DNA from: Turnera subulata
Lineage: Eukaryota > Streptophyta > Magnoliopsida > Malpighiales > Passifloraceae
DNA: 64,000 nt
Assembly (NCBI GenBank): GCA_028386065.3
Contig: JAKUCV010006848.1
Location: forward strand, 34,620 to 98,619
Reading direction: 5' to 3'
The position numbers and the translations under genes are program-made. Positions 34,904-46,000 of the stretch are shown here, piece after piece. Below the pieces are notes generated by a model, which saw only the letters and a list, made by a program, of their open reading frames with translations, was not told where the DNA came from and did no database searches. The stretch's first letter is position 1. Every line of letters begins with the position of its first letter.

Positions 34904-35219
34904 CGGGATGTCTATCCCGGTGCTTGTTTGGTATTTTTGGGATGTTTATCCCCGTGTCGATTTTCTGTGTCTTTTGGAATAAGTATAATGGCATAATTAA
35001 TGAATAGTGACAAGGATGTCGATCCTTGGTATTTTGGTTAGGGATGTCGATCCCTGAGTTTGGTTTTTGATGACGGTAATATAATTGTCACGTGGTAAGT
35101 AGAGGTACGACCGGATGGTTAGAGACTGTTTTGTGGTGGCCATGATCTGGGTTCGTGTGATAAGCATGTCTATGCTTGGGATGTCTATCCCGGTTTGTTA
35201 TTTTTGGGATGTCTATCCC
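34904..35219 (+). repeat. Seven short hairpins with compensatory stem changes
   Basis: Perfect stems with a 4-nt loop (GTCT, GTTT or GTCG): CGGGAT at 34904-34919; GGGAT at 34939-34952; CAAGGAT at 35011-35028; AGGGAT at 35040-35055; AAGCAT at 35162-35177; GGGAT at 35178-35191; GGGAT at 35206-35219. Stem sequences differ between copies, but both arms change together, so pairing is kept. The first, fifth, sixth and seventh have loop GTCT. Confidence 0.9.
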
Positions 35220-35762
35220 TGGGTTCTTTTTGATCTGGCACCAGGAACAGGTTGATAACCTGGTACGGCCCTAGCTTATCCGTGACGGGGCACAGAAAGA
35301 TAAAAATTGGATAATGGATTTTATTTGAGTCTTTGGGTCGGTTTTTACTTATTTTTGGACTTGAGTAATTTTTAGTGTCCATATTGATCGTCTTTCCATT
35401 GTCGTAAGCACTTCGGACTCACCCCTCACCTGCGGGCTTTCATCCCGTAGGATGAGTTGTTTTATGTACAGGCTTGGTGCATTCCAGACAGGCTGCAGCG
35501 TTATCCCTTGGACAGGGCTTGGATCCATAGTTTGCATGTGTCGCATACAGTGTTAGTGAGATATTAAAGTCTTCTGTGCACTGTTTTTATTGTTATTGAG
35601 CCAATGGGCCGGTTTTGTCATTTATGTTGTTTTATTATTATGGTCTGTTGAGCCGAGTTATGGTTGTTTACACTGTATGCTAGACCTTGTTGGGCTGGGT
35701 TGTCACAGTTCCGGCTCGTGTTTACTGTGTACGGTAAATACGGGTCGGGGCGCTTCAAGCAA

Positions 35763-36071
35763 TATATGGCAAAGAATAAAATTACTAAGAATGACATATA
35801 TATTCTCTCTCTTTTTGTTTTTTCTACAAATTAAAGCCTAAAAAATAATTAATATTTTTGTCAGTTGCACCTTTCTTTATCATAAATTTCAGGAAGAAAC
35901 TACTAATTAATTTTTTCCCAAGGAAAAAATAGAATAGAGACTTTTTTTTTAGAAAATAAAGCAGACAAATCTTTAAAGATAACTTTTTTAAGTAATAAAT
36001 ATAATATGTTTCACGTTTTAAAAAAGTTTCTTAATAAACAAAAAATTTATCGATAAAAAGCTTTGGCAACT
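35763..36071. other. AT-rich spacer
   Basis: About 300 bp of AT-rich sequence between the solo LTR and the next repeat. Nothing recognised. Confidence 0.5.
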
Positions 36072-36642
36072 TTAGGGTGCGTTTGGGAATTGTTTTGTGC
36101 TTTTAGTTCTTAAGAACTGTTTTGAAAATTGAGAACTAAAAACTGTTCTGAGAGTGTTTGAAGCACTGAAAATTCATTTGGATACTTTGTATTTTTCCAC
36201 AGTTCTCCAAGAACTAAGAATACAAAACTTGTTTGGTTAAAAAAAAATATAAAAACTGTCTTTGAACCTTACAAATTTAAAACTTACTAGATTAATAAAT
36301 TAATTTATTTAGTAAAATATTTGAAATATATTTGAGAGTTTTACAACAAAATCACAATGATATAATTATTAATAATTTAATTTAAAATATAATTTATTCA
36401 ATACTTATATTAATAATTATTGTTGAATATTTAAAATATTTTTAATATCACATGGCGATACTAGAAAAACTATGCAATAATGAGGCACTGACAATGTAAC
36501 ATCCACCATATATATATAAGAGCAAAAGTAGCTTATAAGGATAATTTTTAGCTCAATTTAAAATCTCTAAATAATGACTCATATCCTCTAAATAACAATT
36601 CATATGTGATAAAGATCACCGTCAAACAATCAGTGAATAAAC

Positions 36643-36950
36643 TTAGTCAAACAAACTAAATCCCATATCATTGTCAGACTTCTCCTCCTCAGGTAGGCTT
36701 TGCTGCTTCTTCCACCTTGCTAGCAGCAGCACTAGCAACACTTGTAGTTGCAGCTACGAATTTACTTGGATCCTGCAATTTTGCATTTCAATCATTCAGC
36801 ATTAGGAAAGACCAAAACAAAAATAATAGCCACTGACCAAAAAGCACACCTTCAAGTATTCCTTCACTTTCTCAACAACAGGAAGGAGTAGTCAGTGGCC
36901 ACAACAATAGCAAGAACATTCTTGTAGCCGTTTTATTAACATATGAAGAG
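36643..36950 (-). pseudogene. 60S acidic ribosomal protein P0 fragment (C-terminal exons)
   Basis: Minus-strand exon 36850 to about 36950 encodes NGYKNVLAIVVATDYSF and, after a one-base shift, VVEKVKEYLK. A 77-nt intron (36773-36849, GT-AG) follows, and then exon 36643-36772 reads DPSKFVAATTSVASAAASK..EE and, after a second one-base shift, EEEKSDNDMGFSLFD-stop. This is the diagnostic C-terminus of ribosomal stalk protein P0 (EESDDDMGFSLFD). The N-terminal rRNA-binding part is absent. Retention of the intron means a genomic fragment, not a processed pseudogene; two frameshifts disable it. Confidence 0.85.
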
Positions 36951-37690
36951 CAACTGCAATTGTTTATGAAATACATGGGGTATCTAGCATAAACTGAGTT
37001 TCAAAATAGAGAAAAACTATAGGAATGAACATACGTAGAAACTCTTCCGAGGAGTATGTTTCAATCCCCATTTGCCTTATCCTTCTCTTCATCTGGCGAT
37101 GTAGTAAAGCAAATAACTACTGCAACCACAATCAAACCAAGTTGAATAATGTCCCTTGTAGTCATTCCAATAAATTTAAATTTGCCTACTACTCACTTTT
37201 AAGCCACCCAGAAGCACCAACTTGGTGTCTAACATCCAAGAAGAAAATCCATCAGGATTCAAAAAAAGAAAGCTGAAAATACACCTCCATTGCGATAATC
37301 CATTGGGAATACTTTGCTCCATAAATCTCAATCCTGCAGCACTGTCATCAGGAAAATAATTAAAGTGGCTAAGGACATGGGAAATGGCCAAAAGTTGAAA
37401 GGCAAGACTTCAATTGTTTGGTATCATATCAGCCCAACTCAATGGAACAAGTATGCGCAGTACCGGCAAGCAAAACCTCTTCATAGAATTCCTTGCAAGT
37501 TTTCCACACATAAGACCCAACCTACATGAACATTCACAACTCAATGGAAAGCGATGAACCAGAACGGCTCAAAGCCTAAAATCCATCTTGCTCCTACTTG
37601 TTATATTTACCTCCACATCAACTCAACTATTATTATTTAAAATATTCTTAAAAACAATAATTACTGCCATTTATGTTCGCAGCAAAGCAA
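36951..37690. other. Interior of the putative outer element, no gene recognised
   Basis: About 740 bp between the P0 fragment and the Harbinger-type element. Short frames only; none matches P0 exons or another family I know. Confidence 0.45.
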
Positions 37691-38285
37691 TAAGGGTACG
37701 TTTGGTTGGATGTAATGTAATCAGCCCTGTAATGGAATCAAAAAAGTAATGGAATGGAGGTGGAATGGAAAGGAATGATGATTCCATTACTGTGTTTGGG
37801 TATGGAATGTAATGGAATGAGAGATTACAATGTTGATTACAATACAATGTTTGGTTAACCATATAAGATGTAATGTAATCTAGTTGTTTCTAACAAAAAT
37901 AAACATTTTCCAATCTCTATTTGCGATTATTTTTTTTGGTTTATAAAGTAAAAAAAATCACAAGAACTCATTTATGGGTTGGTAAAAAACAAATATTAAA
38001 TTAATAAAAGGCTCAAAATATTAATTCTTTTCACTCTATAAACTTAAGAAATTTAGCAACTTGACAGTTAATCAAAAAGTTAGTATTACAAAAAATAAGC
38101 TAATATATTTGCAATAAAAATAAGCTAATATATTTGCAATAAATTATAAAAAGTAGGCATAATAATAGATTTTTTCAATGTAAACACTGAATTCAAGTCT
38201 TACATTTCTACAAAGTATCCTACATATCCAATATGCACCTAAATAAAATTGTTCAAATTTCAAATATCTCCATTAAGTAATGCCT

Positions 38286-38597
38286 TTACCCAAACTTCTT
38301 TTTCTTCTTTCGGGATAGTGAAAAATATATCAAGCGTTTCACGGTCACACCAATCTTCCTTGTAGCTTTATGTCGCTCAAGCATAGTGAGACCCGATAAT
38401 GATGTCAAAGCATCATTAATCTTCAATCTCTTTTCAATAGCCTCGATGTCCTCCAATGCGCGACTCAAACGATCGGTTGCCTTCCCAATCACCGTACCTA
38501 GAAGCATTGACGACTCTTTAATCGCTTTAGATAATTGCGAACCGGTGTCAAGCTTAATCTTTTTCAATTTTGAACTCTCTTCCCCACCTTCAAATAC
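38286..38597 (-). pseudogene. Fragment resembling the C-terminus of a Harbinger Myb/SANT-like accessory protein
   Basis: About 100 open codons reading EESSKLKKIKLDTGSQLSK, then an Ala/Leu-rich helical part, then LSGLTMLERHKATRKIG and YFSLSRKKKKKFG. The order (charged helix, LxxLxGLTxxER..ARKI, FFSL near the end) is that of plant Myb/SANT-like transposon proteins. There is no in-frame ATG and no N-terminal Myb domain, so it is a remnant. Confidence 0.4.
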
Positions 38598-38639
38598 ATT
38601 AGCTTGGACAAATCTTCCCCACCTTCAAAAAAAATCTTA

Positions 38640-40620
38640 GAACCTGTAGGATTAAAGTCAGTAGTTAAAGGGTGGTTTAAGCGGTAGGTAAACAGCAGGG
38701 TGTGAAAAAAAAAGTGCAGAATCATTATGTCTTGGTCCAAATTACTTTTTGAAAAACATAAAAGATCACTAAACTAGTACCAAAAAGAAAACTGAGAAGA
38801 TAGATACTCTTTTTTCTACTTCTTTTCACCCAAGGAGTAAAAACCATGTGGAAGATAGAAGAGCTTCTCCACGCTTTCTTTTAAGACTTACCATGTATGC
38901 ATAGATAACAAAACCAAGGATCTAAACTGGAAGTATGAGGCAGCCATACGTGCAACTATGAAGGCAGGTGCTACTAAAACTGGAAACACTTTCACAAGAT
39001 ATGCAAATGGAAGACCATATATATAACAGAATGTGAAGTTTGGAGATGAGAGCAGCTTCTTGATAGAACTCAAAATCAAAGACCTTTTCTTCTCCTCACA
39101 CGCTGAAATATCTTTGGCCTTTTCTTATGTGTTTCTTTTAATAGTAATGGACTAGAGGACCTATTCCTAATGCTTGTTCGTCTTATACATTCTTTATCTT
39201 TAATTCCTTCCCATTACAGTCTGCAATTTTTAATGATATTGCAGCAGAACAATGCCAGGTCTAATTGCACTGCATCATTTCTCACTAATCCAGTCTTTAC
39301 TCTTTTCATGTCCTTTGACCTATGTGTCTACTTGGTGCTGCATAAACAACAGAGCTGCAATCCTAATCAACACCTAACCATGTACTAACAACTTAAATTA
39401 GAAACCCATGAGGCGTTATAAGTAAACACAAAGCCATGATATTTTGTGCTTATAAGCCCAGTAACATAGGAAGGAATATCAGTAAAACATATACAAACAG
39501 GCAATTAGAGAGAGGACAAGGAGAATATACCAAAAAAGAAAATGATAGATACAGTTTGTACAACCAAAATGAATTTTTGAGCAGAAAGTGATGATACAAT
39601 ATAGAAGAGCCGGGCATTATCTTGTCAAGTGCAGATTGAATTAGTTGAAGAGGGGTTGCAATCTGGTTCAAAACTGATTGAAACATCAAAAGACCAACAA
39701 TGATAAAACCTTAGTTCAGAGTGAAGCCAATGCAATTGTACAGTAGTGCCTCTTCTATATCTTAGAAGTCTTCATGTGCTTGTTCCTAGAATAATTTATA
39801 AGCTTCTTGAACTACAATTGAAATATCAAGGCCTGAACTCTCCCAGTTAATCAATTGAAAAATTCAAATACGGGCTTAATCGGATATATGTACACATTTA
39901 AAATTTTAGGAGACAGTGACTTCCGACCTAGCTAGACACAGGCAGATGCAACTACTTCATAATTTCAGCATCGAAATAGAGACTTTGCTTCCCCACAAAG
40001 TTGACAGAATTTCTTCCTGAAAGCTATTGCTCAACTTTTCTTTTGTTATTGATACGTGCCTGTTCCATATTCCCTTAGCTTGTTGACTCCAAGTTTATTG
40101 GATATTTCATTGAATTTTGCAGCAGGGCAGGGATAAAAACGATTGAGATCAGGCGTTTTGCTGCATAATTTAGCTTAACAACAAAGGACTTCTATTTGCA
40201 AAACGGTAGCTTAACGAAACGATGAATATGCAAAATGTTTTGATTCGGATTAGCTCTTAGTAAACTCTACCCAGATAACAAACTAGATGTAGAACTAGAA
40301 TAGTACAAAGCAGGATAGAAGCATACATAAAACAGGTACATTCTATACGCAGTTGCAGAATCAGACCAAAGAAGTTCACAGAAAACCAAAATAAATGCTT
40401 CACCTCCAATCCTTGACTACTAAAATTGCAGAAATGAAATACCCAGAACCACAATCAACTGAAATCAAAATTGATGTAATCTAATAATCATATCATGATA
40501 AGAGATTAACAAATTGAGCAATTAGGAACAAGGAGCAGAAAAAGAAACCTATAACCCAACACAAGAAGTTTAAGAAAATTTAATAAACTAACAAACCAAT
40601 ATATTCAAGTAAGGAGAGAA
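38640..40620. other. Harbinger interior, no exon recognised
   Basis: About 2 kb of AT-rich sequence with scattered short frames (for example near 38888-39079 and 39450-39689) that I cannot assign. Confidence 0.4.
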
Positions 40621-41319
40621 TCACTCACCTAGGAGCAGTAGGAGCAGTCGTCGTTGCAGAGGAGGAGTGCAAGGGCAGGTTCGTTGGAGAAGGTAGAGGA
40701 GAGGAGGAGGAAGAGAGGAGGAGAAGAAGAAGAGGTGAGGAGCCGCCGAGGGGCTGGTCGGAGCTGCCAGAGGGACTGGGCGGAGCTGCACGAGGGACTG
40801 GCGGAGCCGCCAAGAAGAGCCGGGCCACTCCGAGAAAGTGCCGCGTCGATGGTGTGGGGATGAGGAGGAGGAGGAGGAGGAGGAGGAGAAAGGGGAAGGG
40901 GAGGGAAAATGGAGACGAAGAGAAAGGAGGAGAGTGTCGGGAAAAAAATTGGGAAGGGAGGAAGAAGTAATGGAATGGGAATTCTTTAATTTAAGGATGT
41001 ATTCGTGATTCAGGGAAAGGACGTAATCGGGGAATGGGCATTACATTACAGTTTCATTTTTGGTTGCAACCAAACATGGGAATGAGATGTTTAATGTAAT
41101 CGCGATTACATTACAGTCCCAATTACGCCCAACCAAACGTGCCGTAAGTATTTCCAATAACAATGACAGTAATTAGTATAATCATTTGACTAATGAAGAT
41201 CAAAATAAATTCTCCACAAGTAATTTTGCTCGACAAGTAATTAGTAGTCTTTCTCTACCAAAAATAAAAAAAGGCTTGGAATTTACATCAATCAGATTGG
41301 CATGAAGGCAACTACCAAC

Positions 41320-41650
41320 ACTTACTTGTTTCCCATCTACGGGCCGGGGAAATTCCGCTGGCTCTTCTCTCCTTCCTCCGCTTGTTATAATACCTCGCCT
41401 CCACCACCGATAGCAGTGACAAGTCCGTAGACCCTTCTCGTAGCCAGATCTGACAGCCTCGTTGTGGATCTCGATGAAGTCCCTGGTTGTGGATCTCCCG
41501 CTGTGATGCCGTTTCTTTCATGACGAGGATCTCGTAGAGGCTGCGAGCCTTGCCGCCACCGGCGCAGTTCAAGGCGACAGACAGGTGGAGGACAACGTGA
41601 ATGAGGAGGAGGGCCGGCGAGAAGAGTAACAACAGAGAATGAAGAAACAG
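41320..41650 (-). pseudogene. DnaJ-like (J-domain) gene fragment, broken
   Basis: The minus strand encodes ARSLYEILVMKETASQREI, matching helix I and the start of helix II of plant small J-proteins (SLYEVLGVKxTAS..EIK). In another frame about 60 bp on comes DFIEIHNEAVRSGYEKG, like the helix III-IV boundary (FIEIHNAYATLSDP). The part that should carry the HPD tripeptide is missing, and the two parts are out of frame. A GC-rich leader resembling a transit peptide precedes them. Confidence 0.5.
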
Positions 41651-42223
41651 AACCAAGAGAGAAGGAACGGAAGGTGGGTGTTTCTTTAATTACAAAAATG
41701 CCATTAATGAAATGGCTTTTTTAAATTTACAGAATTGCCACCGCGAGTTTTCACGGAAGCGTTGAGAACTTCTTTTTTTAGTTTTTAGTTTTTGCTTCTT
41801 TAAGAAGTCTTTTGGGAGAAGTCTTTTTTCAAAACAACCAAGCTTTTTTAATCCAAACAAGCTTTCATAGTTTTCAAAAACAATGAGAACTTTCCAAACA
41901 CACTATTAGTTTTTGCAATGAATAAAAGTGATTTGAAAGGACCTATGCCAAGAAAGTTTTGAAAGTTTTTTTTGGCACGCAGACAAAAGAAAAAGTTACG
42001 GAGAGTTAATACTCCTCTCCAGATTACCTTCCAGATTAAAATAAAAAGTTTAAAGTTGGTGCAAAAGTGGCTATGACACGTAGCACATTCCAAAGTCTTT
42101 TTGCACCAATTTTAATGTTATACTATACATGGTTAAAAAAAACTTAGTGCATTCACTAGAAGGCTAGTGGTATATTGTTGGCTGTAATTTTAGGATTTAT
42201 CATATGGTGACCATAAACAAATA

Positions 42224-42497
42224 CTCCGTTTGTCTCTTTTTTATTGACGTTTTAACCATTTAGAATTATCCTAAAAATATTGTCGCTTTAGAATATTTGA
42301 TGAGCATTAAATGATGTTTTTTTTATTTTGCCTTATTCTCATAATACCAGATTCTTTGATTGTCTCTATTATCTTTTTTAAAATAAGAGATAATTTAGTT
42401 TTAACTTAATATAAAGTTGTCAAATCTATACCTATTAAATGTATTTTTTAATATGTGTGTAGATACCTAAACCAAAAAAATAAAAGGACAGAGGGAG
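42224..42497. mobile_element. Stowaway-type MITE, 274 bp, TSD TA
   Basis: The left end is CTCCGTTTGTCTC and the right end GGACAGAGGGAG (complement CTCCCTCTGTCC), flanked by TA on both sides (42222-42223, 42498-42499). Ends of the CTCCxTCxGTCC type and a TA target define plant Stowaway MITEs (Tc1/mariner). Confidence 0.85.
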
Positions 42498-42848
42498 TAG
42501 TATGCTAGGTGATTTGAAGTCCTGGTGGTTGTGTTTCTACTTATTAGAGCTAAAAGAACAAAACTGACTTTATCTATTAGATCGTTGGGATGCAGATTTT
42601 GGTAAAGTGCTTTACATTAGCTGGGGCCTGGGAATCAGTAGCTTCCTACTGCTATGAAGATGGAAGTTTCCTATAAACTATATATTCCCTTTCATTAGGA
42701 AATCGGGGTTTTCTATTACAATATTCGCTACTCGCTTCCTAGTAATAGTAATAACATTATTACACACCAACTCCGGGGTAAAAATCTCCTGGATGGTGTG
42801 TCAACCAAAAATAAAAGAATAAATATCCAAATCGTGTCTAGGTACTAT

Positions 42849-43028
42849 GGCTATGTTTGTATGCATGGAATCGGAAATGGAAAAGGATTCTAATTCCTTT
42901 TTTTGTTTGGTTGGCACTCTTTAATTGATATCAAAACACGCTTAATGAATGGGAATCGGATGGTTCAATAAAAGATGGTATTTCTGTTCTCATACCCATT
43001 CCATTTTCAATTTATACCAAACATAGCC
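42849..43028. mobile_element. MITE, 180 bp, TSD TAT
   Basis: The left end is GGCTATGTTTG and the right end CAAACATAGCC, a perfect 11-bp TIR with further inner pairing (GGAATCGGAAATGG against CCATTCCATTTTC). TAT flanks both ends (42846-42848, 43029-43031). A Tourist/Harbinger affiliation is likely but not certain. Confidence 0.82.
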
Positions 43029-43031
43029 TAT

Positions 43032-46000
43032 ATTCTAATGAACTACCAGCTAGCTGAAACAGAGTAACACATTGGTAGCCCCAGAAGGTTTAGAAGTGAA
43101 GAGCAGGACTTCATTACCTGTACAGCTTTAATTAAGAGAATCTGTGAGACTATCTACAGCACCTTGAGGTTTCTCCAAAATCATAATTGAAACTGATTCA
43201 AAAGTAATCTGCAGTTACGTGGAGGGATGGGATGGAAGAGGCTTGCCCGTAAATCAAAGCCATTTATCAAAGACACTATGAGTATTGTTCCCCAATTTGA
43301 GATTGTCAATTAGCTGTCAATTCATAAGTAGGCAGGGCAATGGTGCAGCAGACCGGATTGCCAAATCTATTACTAATTTAGTGCCAAATTGGACCCTTTA
43401 TCCACCGTGAAAACTATGTAGGATTATTTGTAAAGACAACATCCAATTGTAAAGATAACAGACTTTTGAGTCATCATATATGATGATTGTAAGAGTACAA
43501 AATCAAAACTAATCCTAATTAAGACTTAACCGTCAACTTGAGGGAAAAAATATAGTGTGAATTGTCTCAAAGCCAATGAGTAAGTTTCAGATCGCCAATG
43601 TTTATGTCGAGTTACCTCTCATACTCGAACTTCGACGAATCTACTTTTAGTCTTGTATGAACGGCCCAGCTGGGTGCTTCTGCATCGTTCTTTTCTCTCA
43701 AGAATGGATGGCAAATGTGGTGGTAGTCTTTTACTTTTCTTTTTCTTTTGTCTTTTTTCACAGTGGTGTGCTGCTACTCTCTTTTTTTAAGTGACCAAGC
43801 AGTAGATTTCAGATTAAATAAAAGTAGGAAGAGAAAGTAGCTTAGTTCCGCATGACACACACTCAAGAACATAAAATATATGAAAAAAATAAGAATAAGA
43901 TAACACTTCCGCACATCCAAAGGCTTGAAAAGAGTGTATGAATGAATTATCACCCCCCTGACAAAAACAGATCAAAGGCGCCGCAAAATTTAAAGAATTG
44001 TTCAATTAATCATTTTCACCCTAAACAGTAATAAAGATTAATCAACCGAACATTAGGAGTAAAAAAACAAAAAAAGGGCATATAATTTCCATAGCCAAAG
44101 AGAATGACATCAATGCATGCGTAGAATGCAGGTGATTGAATAAGGTGTGGTCGGCCATCCCATAACCTGAACCCAACTGTATACTATCGAGTGACTGGAA
44201 CCCAATAAGCTCTTATCAGAAAATTGCTGCTCCAAATCCAATATCGTGGTCTGTTTGGGATACAGTTTTGGTTAGATCAACGGCTGGTAATTCTTCAACT
44301 GTCATCCAATATGGGCCCCACGTAGCCTATAACTGTGGGCCAGCCATACCACTACAAACTCGGTAAAATCAAGGAACAAGTGGGATGGGGCCATTAACAC
44401 GCAACCTGTTGCACTTGGACGAGAAAACGATACGATCCAGAGGAAAAAAAAAACAATACAGAATCTCTACAAAGTCCACTTGAACGGGAGGAGAGAGATG
44501 AGGGGAGTTTGAAGTTAGAACTCAACAGTTCAGTTCCATCCTTCCATGAACATCATCCAGCCCAGCCAGGCCAAGTGTGTTCTAGAGGCTCAAGTGTAGT
44601 AGATTGCAGAACTTTGCAGTGTCAGTCTAGAAGGAGATGGGGAAATTTAGATGGATGTACATTATTTGTGTGTATATAATGAGGTGGGTGAGATTAAAAA
44701 AAAAATAGCCGGATGATAATAAGACAAATTAGGAGAGTGACAGAATTGGAACGGGATTTTGTGTTTTTTTTTTTGTGATATTTAGACAAAATTGGAACTG
44801 GATTTTTGTGATATTCAGATATCAGTTCATGGGCTACTGGGCCCAACTGTCTCCTCTGGCTCCACGACGATTCATAAAGCGGGTTCACGTGGTGGCTTAA
44901 TCCATAATAATACCTATTACCCACATTGAAAATTTTGGTCTCTCTCCTCCCATCCTATTTGGAAATTTCTGATACCATGGTTTATGATGAAGCTTTGTGT
45001 TTGAATATAAAAACTAAAATATACTAAGAACAACAATCACTGATTAAATATTATCAATTTTAACTAAGTTTTAGTTTGTATTCGGTGTTTTAATTTTTTT
45101 CAAAAACACGAACAATTTCTTGAAGAACGAATCAACGAATAAATAAATATCACAACAAAAAGAATCGGAAAATTCATGGGTCAATAATGACAAAACTAGA
45201 ACTTCTAGGTCACTTCGTTTACAACCAGTACCACCAGTACATGGCATCGTCTTCTTCTTTTCTTCTTTATTTTTGTAATGTTACGTGGTGTCTCCGTAAC
45301 TTTATCCTTAACTGAATTCTATCTACTAATTTATTTCGTGTTCTCCGGCAGGAAGTAGGTTTACGAATAATACACGATTGGATGAATCAAAATTCAAAGA
45401 ATAAACGCACGATAATTGGCTCCTTGCATGTGGCCACTGCCTAACGTGTCCTAAAAGCTCTTGTAAATAAATATACATGTTCGTGGGTGGGTAAGATAAT
45501 TAAAATGTTATTGTCAGAATCAAAATGGCATTATCTTATTTATGTATTTGGCAATTAGAAGGTCATCGCTGCATTATTTTCCCTGCCTCCTCCTTAATAA
45601 ATTGCGCCCAAAGATTCAAGGAATCTGTCATATGGCCCATCATCGGGCATCACGGCTGTTATGTCAATGCCTAAAGTTTAAATAATCGTCCTTATCGATT
45701 GATATTCCTTTCTTGTATAGTGACTTGTTTTGCAAGATAAAAATACAGAAAAAGGTATATCAATTATAAGACATTTGGAAATGGTGGGGCGTCTGCCTAA
45801 TGATATTTTTGAGGTCGATTAATACCCTACAACACTGTAAGAGGACAACAAGTACGTATTGGAAAATTTTATTATGAGGACTCCTCCAAACTTCATTAGT
45901 TGTAGACTCCTTGTTTATGGTAATAAAATATATTTAAGGGTTTATTATTTCTATTTTAAGGTTTATTTATTCATCAAATTTACTTTATGGGTTCTCTTTT

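Larger units (their letters stand above)
33005..35757 (+). mobile_element. Solo LTR, 2753 bp, TSD AGCAA (Tekay/Del-like Ty3/Gypsy)
   Basis: Starts TGTAACAGCCCGGG and ends CGGGGCGCTTCA, with AGCAA on both sides (33000-33004 and 35758-35762). There is no second LTR, PBS, PPT or pol domain, so it is a solo LTR left by LTR-LTR recombination. The terminal sequences (TGT(A/C)AC.GCCC and GGGGCG(C/T)TTCA) are of the type found in long plant chromovirus LTRs; that lineage assignment is from memory of such ends. The GC-rich frames inside (33572-34201) overlap in three frames and are not treated as genes. An inverted partial copy of the same family begins at 63801. Confidence 0.9.
37694..41144. mobile_element. 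PIF/Harbinger-type DNA transposon, 3451 bp, TSD TAA
   Basis: The left end is GGGTACGTTTGGTTGGATG and the reverse complement of the right end is CGGCACGTTTGGTTGGGCG. The inverted repeat continues imperfectly through GTAAT..TGTAATG. TAA occurs on both sides (37691-37693 and 41145-41147), fitting the TWA target of PIF/Harbinger. No DDE transposase frame is visible; one Myb/SANT-like accessory fragment remains. The GC-rich stretch at 40630-40900 may be a promoter or first exon. Confidence 0.72.
36075..41905. mobile_element. Probable TIR transposon carrying host gene fragments
   Basis: The left end GGGTGCGTTTGGGAATTG and the reverse complement of the right end (TAGTGTGTTTGGAAAGTT) are similar over about 17 bp, and TTA flanks both (36072-36074 and 41906-41908). 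Inside are an intron-bearing P0 fragment on the left and a DnaJ-like fragment on the right, with a complete Harbinger-type element in the middle. The terminal match is imperfect, so the extent is tentative. The left end is homologous to the repeat at 15866. Confidence 0.42.
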
